Shown here piece after piece: positions 10,371-16,800 of a DNA stretch of 64,000 nucleotides. The notes below the pieces were generated by a model. It was not told the DNA's origin. It was given only the letters and a program-made list of their open reading frames with translations, and ran no database searches. The translations under genes and the position numbers were made by a program. Origin of the DNA: Acidobacteriota bacterium. GTDB taxonomy: Bacteria > Acidobacteriota > Holophagae > Holophagales > Holophagaceae. The stretch spans positions 124,001 to 188,000 of the forward strand of contig JAJYRN010000003.1 of the NCBI GenBank assembly GCA_021794095.1, given 5' to 3'. The stretch's first letter is position 1, and each line of letters opens with the position of its first letter.

Positions 10371-10967
10371 GTGAAGCTGCCCGCGCCCCTGGAAGCGGTG
10401 GTGGAAAGCCTCCAGAAACTGCCTGGAGTGGGCGCCAAATCCGCCCAGCGCATGGCCCTTCATCTGCTGAAGGAAGGGCCCGAGGCCATGGCCCACCTGG
10501 CCCGCCAGCTCCAACAGGCCGCAGAGAAAGTGGGCTTCTGTCAGGTGTGCGGGGCCTTCACGGACCAGCCCACATGCCCCATCTGCCTGGATCCCCGGCG
10601 GGATGCCCACAGCCTCGTGGTGGTCGCCGAGGCCTCGAACGTCCTCAGCTTCGAGCGCAGCGGCCATTTCCGGGGCCGCTACCACGTGCTGGGCGGCCTC
10701 ATCTCTCCGTTGCGCGGCGTGGGGCCCGACCAGCTCCGCATCCGGGAGCTGCTGAAGCGCCTGGAGGATGGCGCGATCCAGGAAATCATCCTGGCCACCA
10801 ACCCCACGGTGGATGGCGAAGCCACCGCCAGCTGGCTGGCCCGCATCCTCGATCCCATTGGCATCCGCACCAGCCGCATCGGCCTGGGACTCCCGATCGG
10901 AAGCGACCTCGAATACGCCGACGAACTCACCCTCGACCGCGCCCTGGAAGGGCGGCGGCCCGTCTGA
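10371..10967 (+). CDS. recR: Recombination protein RecR
   Basis: 198 residues. RecR works with RecF/RecO to load RecA at gapped DNA. Seen: helix-hairpin-helix LPGVGAKSAQRMA near the N-terminus, a four-cysteine zinc finger (CQVC..., ...CPIC at about 57-72), a TOPRIM region with VVAEASNV, and the conserved C-terminal IGLGLPIGSDLEYAD. The start is GTG 10371 behind GAGGAGCGG. It converges on the 2Fe-2S ferredoxin gene with only one base between the two stop codons. Confidence 0.97.
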   Translation: MKLPAPLEAVVESLQKLPGVGAKSAQRMALHLLKEGPEAMAHLARQLQQAAEKVGFCQVCGAFTDQPTCPICLDPRRDAHSLVVVAEASNVLSFERSGHFRGRYHVLGGLISPLRGVGPDQLRIRELLKRLEDGAIQEIILATNPTVDGEATASWLARILDPIGIRTSRIGLGLPIGSDLEYADELTLDRALEGRRPV

Positions 10968-10968
10968 T

Positions 10969-11250
10969 TCAATAGCGGCAGAGAACCTCGCCTCGGGCCC
11001 AGGCCTGGCAGGCGAGGCGCTGGCCGGGCTGGGCCCTCAGGGCCTTCAGCACCCGCGATTCCGCCACGCCCATCTCGCTGAGGTGCTCCGCGCCCTCCGC
11101 GACCGTGACCAGACAGGTGCCGCAGCGGGCGTGGCCCCCGCAGCGGTGATTGAGGGGCACACCCGCCTTCGAGCTGGCGGCGAGCAGGGAGATCTCCTGC
11201 TCGCAGTCCGCTGCGCCGGGTGTCTTGCCATCGAATCGGATCGTATGCAT
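10969..11250 (-). CDS. 2Fe-2S ferredoxin
   Basis: 93 residues, plant/adrenodoxin-type beta-grasp ferredoxin. Cluster cysteines 37, 43, 46 and 81 form CGGHARCGTC plus a later LACQ, the CX5CX2C...C pattern. Two more cysteines (16, 91) lie outside the site. It follows leuD by about 118 bases in the same direction, so it could be the last gene of the leuCD transcript, or have its own promoter; a weak GC-rich hairpin near 11328-11345 lies between. A redox partner is not evident. Confidence 0.88.
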   Translation of the reverse strand: MHTIRFDGKTPGAADCEQEISLLAASSKAGVPLNHRCGGHARCGTCLVTVAEGAEHLSEMGVAESRVLKALRAQPGQRLACQAWARGEVLCRY

Positions 11251-11368
11251 GGAAGCCTGGGACAGAAGCCAGCGGGATCGCGGGCGGACAGAACCACTCT
11301 ACCAGCAGGGTCTGGGCCGCTTTCCGCGGTCCAGCCTCGGTGCCAGGACAAATCCCAGCTTGGCCCGT

Positions 11369-11860
11369 TCAGGCCCGGGCCATCAGCTTGGCGCGGGTAT
11401 AGGGGATGAGTCCCCCCGCATCCATGATGCCCTTGCGGGAGGCTGGGAGCTGGATCTGCTCGAAGGCCTTGCCCGTGGTGCGGTTCAGCACCTGCGTGGC
11501 CGTGATCTCCAGTTCATCGCCCTCGGAGGCCTCAAGCGCCGGACAGATGACCACCTGGAGGCCGAGGTTAATGGCGTTCTGGAGGAAGATGCGCGCGACG
11601 CTCTTCGCCACCACCGCCACCTCATGGCCTTTGAGGGTGGAGGCGGCCTGTTCGCGGCTGGAGCCGCAGCCGAAGTTCTCGCCGCCCACGATAATGGAGC
11701 CGGAGGGAAAGGCCTTGGCCTTGAGCTGGGCGTTGAATTCCGTGCGGTCGAAGAAGGCGAACTGGGGCGTCTCCGAAGGCAACACCGTGGCCATGAAGCG
11801 GCCCGGGTAGATGTCGTCAGTGCTGATGTCGTTGCCGAGCGAAATGATGACCTTGGCCAT
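11369..11860 (-). CDS. leuD: 3-isopropylmalate/citramalate-type dehydratase, small subunit
   Basis: 163 residues, the short (archaeal/Thermus-like) type of small subunit that carries only the swivelling domain. With the large subunit it moves a hydroxyl group by dehydration and rehydration of 2- or 3-alkylmalates. Seen: the STDDIYPGR segment and ENFGCGSSREQA, which binds substrate. ATG 11860 follows GGAG; the frame is open further upstream but that part is an intergenic repeat. Last core gene of the cassette described in findings. Leucine synthesis, homoaconitate or citramalate/citraconate isomerisation are all possible; the neighbours favour citramalate. Confidence 0.9.
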   Translation of the reverse strand: MAKVIISLGNDISTDDIYPGRFMATVLPSETPQFAFFDRTEFNAQLKAKAFPSGSIIVGGENFGCGSSREQAASTLKGHEVAVVAKSVARIFLQNAINLGLQVVICPALEASEGDELEITATQVLNRTTGKAFEQIQLPASRKGIMDAGGLIPYTRAKLMARA

Positions 11861-11880
11861 GAGAGACTCCAAAGAAATTG

Positions 11881-12030
11881 GGAACCGCGAAACCTGCGAA
11901 AAACCGCGAAAGAAGGCCTGGGGTCGAGGGGTGCCGGACAGCATTCAGACTTGGCCAGGCTGGGATAAGGATGAATCCAGGTGCACTCGGACCATCCATT
12001 TTCGCGTCAATTTGTGCCTTTCGCGGTTCC
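11881..12030. repeat. 150-bp intergenic element with 12-bp inverted ends between leuD and leuC
   Basis: The ends GGAACCGCGAAA (11881-11892) and TTTCGCGGTTCC (12019-12030) are perfect inverted repeats. The right end sits four bases from the leuC stop codon. It resembles the element at 6986-7128 in its ends and its position. Inside, ACCGCGAAAGAAGG and TTTTCGCGTC repeat the same CGCGAAA theme. It separates two subunit genes that are usually adjacent. Confidence 0.6.
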
Positions 12031-12033
12031 AGA

Positions 12034-13320
12034 TCAGTGCTTCCGGGGATCGGTGATGACGCCGGTGAGGGCGGAGGCCGCGGCGACGGCGGGACTGCAG
12101 AGGTAGACCTCGCCCGTGGGGTTGCCCATGCGGCCCTTGAAATTCCGGTTCGTGGTGCTCAGCGCCACCTCGTGATCGCCCAGGGCGCCTTCGTGGACGC
12201 CCAGGCAGGGGCCGCAGCCGGAGTTCATCACCACCGCGCCCGCCTTCATGAGGTCGTGGACATAGCCCTTGTCCAGGGCCTTGGCGAAGATCCGGCTGGA
12301 AGCCGGGAACACCAGCATGCGCGTACCCTCGGCCACCTTCTTCCCGCGCAGCATGTCCGCGGCGATGGCCAGGTCGTCCAGGCGGCCGTTGGTGCAACTG
12401 CCGATGACGATCTGCTGGACCTTGGTGCCCGCCACCTGATCCACGGACTTCACGTTGTCCACCATGTGGGGGCAGGCGATCTGCGGGGCAAGGGTAGAGA
12501 CGTCAATCTCCATCGTCTGGACGTAGGTGGCATCCGGATCGGGCGCCACGGTGGTGATCGTTTCCATCACGCCAGCTTCCTCATGCAGGTAGCGGAGGGT
12601 CTCTGCGTCGCCGGGCACAATGCCGGAGGTGGCACCAGCTTCCACGCTCATGTTGCAGATGGCCAGACGGCCGCTGGTGCTCATCTTCCGGATGGTCTCG
12701 CCATGCCACTCCAGCACCTTGAAGTTGGCGCCCTGGGCCGTGAGCTTGCCGATGACGTGCAGGATCAGATCCTTGGCGCCCACCATGGGCGGGAATTCGC
12801 CGTTGACCACCACCTTGATGGTGGCGGGCACTTCGATGTTCACGGCGAGGCCGAGGGCCCATACCGAGGCCATCTCCGTGGCGCCGATGCCGAAGGCGAA
12901 GGCACCCAGGGCCCCGTGGCTGGTGGTGTGGGAATCGGTGCCCACCACCACGAAGCCTGGCCGGACGTAGCCGTATTCAGGGAGGATCTGGTGGCAGATG
13001 CCGCCCACATCGCCGCGCACATCGTGGAACTTGGTGATGCCATTCGCGGCCACGAATTCGCGGATTTTCTTCTGGTTCGTGGCGGTCTTGGGGGATTCGG
13101 CCGGCACGCGGTGATCGAAGATGATGGCGACCCGCGAGGGATCCCACACCTTCGGGGCCAGGCCCGTGCCCTCGAACACCTCCCGGTGCTGGTTGATGAC
13201 CAGCGCGGCATTCTCGTGGGACATGGCGAGGTCCACCTTCGGCTCCACCACATCCCCGGCCTTCACGGACAGCAGGCCCGCGGCGCGGGCCAGGATCTTC
13301 TCGACAACGGTCATGCCCAT
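12034..13320 (-). CDS. leuC: 3-isopropylmalate/citramalate-type dehydratase, large subunit
   Basis: 428 residues, the shorter HacA/archaeal LeuC-like type that pairs with a 163-residue LeuD. The [4Fe-4S] cysteines are visible in GSCTNGR and in NSGCGPCLG; DHRVPAESP and the GTDSHTTSHGALG block are also in place. ATG 13320 is preceded by GAGGAGATTCCC, which overlaps the stop of the CoA-transferase gene ten bases upstream, so the two are in one operon. Substrate cannot be read from sequence: isopropylmalate, homocitrate/homoaconitate and (R)-citramalate/3-methylmalate enzymes look alike. Confidence 0.9.
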   Translation of the reverse strand: MGMTVVEKILARAAGLLSVKAGDVVEPKVDLAMSHENAALVINQHREVFEGTGLAPKVWDPSRVAIIFDHRVPAESPKTATNQKKIREFVAANGITKFHDVRGDVGGICHQILPEYGYVRPGFVVVGTDSHTTSHGALGAFAFGIGATEMASVWALGLAVNIEVPATIKVVVNGEFPPMVGAKDLILHVIGKLTAQGANFKVLEWHGETIRKMSTSGRLAICNMSVEAGATSGIVPGDAETLRYLHEEAGVMETITTVAPDPDATYVQTMEIDVSTLAPQIACPHMVDNVKSVDQVAGTKVQQIVIGSCTNGRLDDLAIAADMLRGKKVAEGTRMLVFPASSRIFAKALDKGYVHDLMKAGAVVMNSGCGPCLGVHEGALGDHEVALSTTNRNFKGRMGNPTGEVYLCSPAVAAASALTGVITDPRKH

Positions 13321-13330
13321 GGGAATCTCC

Positions 13331-14530
13331 TCAGATGACGCCTTTGGATTTCAATTCAGTCAGCTCGTCCTCGCCCAGCCCCAGGGCGGAATAGACCTCG
13401 CGGTTGTGCTCACCCAGGACCGGCGGGGGCGTATCCACCGAGCCGGGGGTCTTCTCGAACAAGGCCGTGAGGCCGAAGACCTCGACCTCGCCCATCCCCT
13501 CCAGGGGCACCTTCTGGAGGACGCCCCGGTGCTGGATCTGCGGCTGGCGAAGGGCCGCCTCCAGATCCAGGATCGCCCCACTGGGCACGTCCTTCGCATT
13601 AAGCACTTCTACCCAGAAACCGGTAGGTTTCTGGGCCAGTCGAGCCTCCAGCAAGGGGGTGAGTTCCTTCCGGTTCTTCTTGCGGGTGTCCCGCTCCTGG
13701 AAGCGGGGATCCGTCTTGAGCTCCGGCACTTCCAGCGCCTCGCAGACGGCCTCCCACTGTTCCTGCTTGTTGGCCGCGATGTTGATGTGGCCATCCTGGG
13801 TGCGGAACGTCCCGCTGGGCGCCGCGGTGAAGTTGTCATTGCCCATGAGGGCCGGCTGCTGTCCGCCGATGAGCAGGTTCGCCGCCACCCAGCCCATGAG
13901 GGGCATGATGCTGTCCAGCAGTGCCACATCAATGAACTGGCCTTCGCCGGTGCGCTCCCGGTGGAAGAGGGCCGCCATCACGGCGAAGGCCGCGTTCAGG
14001 CCACCCACGGTGTCGCAGACCGGGAACCCGGTGCGGAGCGGATTCAGCCGCTCGTCGCCGTTCACCGCCATTTCGCCCGAAAGCCCCTGGATGATCTGGT
14101 CGTAGGCCGGCTTGAAGGCGTCAGGGCCCGTCTGACCGAAGCCAGAGATGGCGCAGTAGATGAGCTTCGGGTTCAGCTCCGACAAGACCTTGTAGCCCAA
14201 GCCGAGGCGATCCATCACACCGGGGCGGAAGTTCTCCACCACCACATCCGCATCCTTCACGAGCTTGCGGAACAGCGCCTTGCCTTCGGGGGCCTTGGTG
14301 TTCAGGGTGATGGAGCGCTTGTTGCTGTTCTGGGCCAGAAAGCTGGTGCCCATGAGCTTCTTGTTCAGCTCGGGCAGGATCCCCAGCTTGCGGGCCAGGT
14401 CGCCATCCTTCGGGTTCTCGACCTTGAGGACATCCCCCCCCAGGAGGGCCAAGTGGAGCGTCGTGAAAGGCCCGGACAGGACGTTGGTGAGATCCAGGAC
14501 CTTGATGCCTTCGAGGATCCTGCGGCTCAT
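13331..14530 (-). CDS. CaiB/BaiF family (class III) CoA-transferase
   Basis: 399 residues. Family III enzymes move CoA between acids through an aspartyl-CoA anhydride. Seen: the N-terminal VLDLTNVLSGPF, GGDVLKVENP, NKRSITLN, GQTGP and the probable nucleophile Asp173 in FPVCDTVGG. It starts at ATG 14530, overlapping the lyase stop by four bases (ATGA), so the two proteins are made together. In Chloroflexus a class III succinyl-CoA:(R)-citramalate CoA-transferase is encoded beside an HMG-CoA-lyase-family (R)-citramalyl-CoA lyase; the same pair of families here, next to LeuCD, suggests the same substrate. That is an inference, not proof. Confidence 0.9.
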   Translation of the reverse strand: MSRRILEGIKVLDLTNVLSGPFTTLHLALLGGDVLKVENPKDGDLARKLGILPELNKKLMGTSFLAQNSNKRSITLNTKAPEGKALFRKLVKDADVVVENFRPGVMDRLGLGYKVLSELNPKLIYCAISGFGQTGPDAFKPAYDQIIQGLSGEMAVNGDERLNPLRTGFPVCDTVGGLNAAFAVMAALFHRERTGEGQFIDVALLDSIMPLMGWVAANLLIGGQQPALMGNDNFTAAPSGTFRTQDGHINIAANKQEQWEAVCEALEVPELKTDPRFQERDTRKKNRKELTPLLEARLAQKPTGFWVEVLNAKDVPSGAILDLEAALRQPQIQHRGVLQKVPLEGMGEVEVFGLTALFEKTPGSVDTPPPVLGEHNREVYSALGLGEDELTELKSKGVI

Positions 14531-15435
14531 GCCTGCCCCTTCGCGGTGATGGCTCCCGTCTTGTACACGCAGCCCGGCAGCTCCCGGCCGAAGAAGGAGG
14601 AAACCTCCCGTGCCACACCCAGGAGGACTCCCAGATGGATCTCGGTCCGCTGGCCGTTGCGCTGGAGGCCATGCACAAGGTCTTCCGTGGCCACATTGCC
14701 CGACGCCACCTGGGTGAAGGGGCATCCGCCGAGACCACCGAAGCTGGTCTCGATGGAGGCGGCACCCGCATCCATCGCCGCGTAGACGTTGGCCATGCCC
14801 AGGCCGAAGGTGTTGTGGATGTGGGCCGTGAACTCCGCCGAGGGATCCAGCTCCAGGAAGCAGCGCAGGTAGCGGCGGATCTGGGCAGGATGCGCGTGGC
14901 CCGCGGTGTCCGCGAGGCTGATGCTGTGGAGTCCGGCTTCCAGGTAGGCCTCCACCAGGGCCCGCACACGCTCGAAGGCGATGGCTCCCTCGAAGCCGCA
15001 CCCGAAGGCGCTCTGGACGCTCACCTGCACCCGGCGGCCGGTCTTCTGGGCGGCCTTGGCCATGGCAACGATCCGGCCCGTGGCCTCCTCCGTGGACATG
15101 CCCGTGTTCTTCCGGCTGTGGGTGTCGGAGGCGGATACGCCCATGCAGATCATCCCCACGCCCACATCCATCGCCCGCTCCAGCCCCTTCTCGTTGAGTA
15201 CAAGACCGGAGAGGAGCGCCCGGTGGGTTTCCCCGCCCAGAACGCGGAACAATTCGTCCGTATCGGCCATCTGGGGCAGCTTGTCGCCCCGGACGAAGGA
15301 GCCGACCTGGACGATGTCCACACCGGAATCCGCCACGCGGCGGATCCAGTCGAGCTTCACTGCCGTCGGCACCACCTGGCGCTCGTTCTGGAGGCCGTCC
15401 CGGGGGCCGACTTCATGGATGAGGATGGGTTTCAT
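14527..15435 (-). CDS. HMG-CoA lyase family protein (candidate (R)-citramalyl-CoA lyase)
   Basis: 302 residues, DRE-TIM metallolyase fold. Seen: GPRDGLQNE with the catalytic Arg-Asp pair near residue 12, a VSVQSAFGCGFEG segment matching the family's SVFGCPYEG region, the metal ligands in TAHIHNTFG, and the flexible-loop cysteine in LGGCPFTQVASGNVATEDLV. Family members cleave 3-hydroxy-3-methylglutaryl-CoA to acetyl-CoA + acetoacetate, or citramalyl-CoA to acetyl-CoA + pyruvate. No leucine-degradation genes (liu, ivd) are nearby, while LeuCD and a CoA-transferase are, so I favour citramalyl-CoA. ATG 15435 has AAGGA upstream. Confidence 0.88.
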   Translation of the reverse strand: MKPILIHEVGPRDGLQNERQVVPTAVKLDWIRRVADSGVDIVQVGSFVRGDKLPQMADTDELFRVLGGETHRALLSGLVLNEKGLERAMDVGVGMICMGVSASDTHSRKNTGMSTEEATGRIVAMAKAAQKTGRRVQVSVQSAFGCGFEGAIAFERVRALVEAYLEAGLHSISLADTAGHAHPAQIRRYLRCFLELDPSAEFTAHIHNTFGLGMANVYAAMDAGAASIETSFGGLGGCPFTQVASGNVATEDLVHGLQRNGQRTEIHLGVLLGVAREVSSFFGRELPGCVYKTGAITAKGQA

Positions 15436-15525
15436 GGTGCAATCCTTGGACTCACGACTAAGACCACGAAGACCGCTAAAAAGCTTGTTCTCATTTCACG
15501 TTCGTCAGCTTTCCGCCGTCAGGAT

Positions 15526-16644
15526 TCACAGTTTCGCGGCAATGGCCTCACCCATCTCGAGCGTGGTGGCGCTGCCGCCCATGTCGTAGGTCCGGACCTT
15601 GCCCTCGGCGATGACGGCAGCCGTGGCCTGCTCCAACCGCGCGCCCTTCTCGGTCTCACCCAGCCAATCGAGCATCATCTTGGCGGCCAGGATGGTGGCG
15701 ATGGGATTCACCTTGTACTGGCCCGCGTACTTCGGGGCGCTGCCGTGGCTGGGTTCGAAGACAGCCAGCTTCTCGCCGATGTTGCCGGAGCAGCCGAAGC
15801 CCAGGCCGCCCACCATCTGGGCCGCCAGATCGCTGACGATGTCGCCGAAAAGGTTGGTGGCCACCATCACGCCGTAGTTCTTCGGGTTCTTCAGCATCCA
15901 CATGGTGATGGCATCCACGTTGGCGTCATCCATGGCGATACCCGGGTATTCCTGGGCGATGCGCTTGCCGATTTCCAGGAACATGCCCTCGGTGGCCCGC
16001 ACCACGTTGGCCTTGTGGATGATCGTCACCTTGGGATAGCCGAACGTCTTCGCATACTCGAAGGCCGCACGGATGATGCGCTCGCAGCCCTTCCGGGTGT
16101 TCACCTTGCAGGTGATCGCGAATTCATCGCCCGCGAGATCCGCGAAGTGGCCGAAAGGCTTGCTGTTCGCCTTCAGCACGGCCTTCACCTCATCGGGCAC
16201 GGGGCTGAACTCCACGCCGGAGTAGAGATCCTCGGTGTTCTCGCGGAACACCACCATGTCAATGCCGTCCCGGTAGTTCAGGGGGTTGCCGGGGTAGGCC
16301 TTGCAGGGGCGCAGGCAGGTGTAGAGGTCGAACATCTGCCGCATGCGCACGATGGGGCTGCGGTACACGAGGCCCTTGCCCTTCAGCTCCGGCACGAGCT
16401 CCGCCTCGGCCTCCTTCACCGGCTTGGAGGTGATGGCGCCGAACATGGCGGCATGGCTCTTCTTCAGCAGATCCATGGTGCGCTGGGGGAAGGCCTCGCC
16501 CTCCTTGCACCAGAACTCCCAGCCGATGTCGCCGTGGGTGTAGGTGGCGTCGAACTTCAGAGCGTCGAGGCAGATCCTGGCCGCCTCCATGACTTCGACG
16601 CCCACACCGTCGCCGGGCAGCCACGCGATGTTGAACTGGCTCAT
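15526..16644 (-). CDS. Isocitrate/isopropylmalate dehydrogenase family protein
   Basis: 372 residues. A beta-decarboxylating NAD(P) dehydrogenase. Seen: LPGDGVGVEV at the start, the substrate-loop region SPIVRMRQMFDLYTCLRP, MVVFRENTEDLYSGVE, the catalytic KANVVRATEG, and GDIVSDLAAQMVGG with the metal-binding Asp residues. The loop is neither a textbook IDH nor LeuB. ATG 16644 follows AAGGAGAG, and this is the first gene of the leftward cassette with LeuCD. If it acts on 3-methylmalate it would link 2-oxobutyrate + CO2 to (R)-citramalate; isocitrate, isopropylmalate or homoisocitrate remain possible. Confidence 0.88.
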   Translation of the reverse strand: MSQFNIAWLPGDGVGVEVMEAARICLDALKFDATYTHGDIGWEFWCKEGEAFPQRTMDLLKKSHAAMFGAITSKPVKEAEAELVPELKGKGLVYRSPIVRMRQMFDLYTCLRPCKAYPGNPLNYRDGIDMVVFRENTEDLYSGVEFSPVPDEVKAVLKANSKPFGHFADLAGDEFAITCKVNTRKGCERIIRAAFEYAKTFGYPKVTIIHKANVVRATEGMFLEIGKRIAQEYPGIAMDDANVDAITMWMLKNPKNYGVMVATNLFGDIVSDLAAQMVGGLGFGCSGNIGEKLAVFEPSHGSAPKYAGQYKVNPIATILAAKMMLDWLGETEKGARLEQATAAVIAEGKVRTYDMGGSATTLEMGEAIAAKL

Positions 16645-16800
16645 GGGATCTCTCCTTGGAGTCGGACCGGATTCGGATGACCACATCGTCCGCAATCCAT
16701 CATGATGACGGTCTGGGAAATCCCCCGCCTCGGCAGCCGTCACAATTCCCCGGGAAATCCGGGAAAGCCGGGCGACCGGCGACGGATCGTCAAATCCGGC

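Noticed and set aside
11369-13320. leuC/leuD as part of an ordinary leucine operon
   Set aside because: The neighbours are a lyase, a CoA-transferase and an atypical dehydrogenase; leuA and leuB are absent here. Leucine use cannot be excluded, but it is not what the context favours.
16645-16800. Structured RNA between polA and the dehydrogenase gene
   Set aside because: There are GC-rich short palindromes (for example near CCCCGGGAAATCCGGG), but no consistent hairpin or known riboswitch core is visible.
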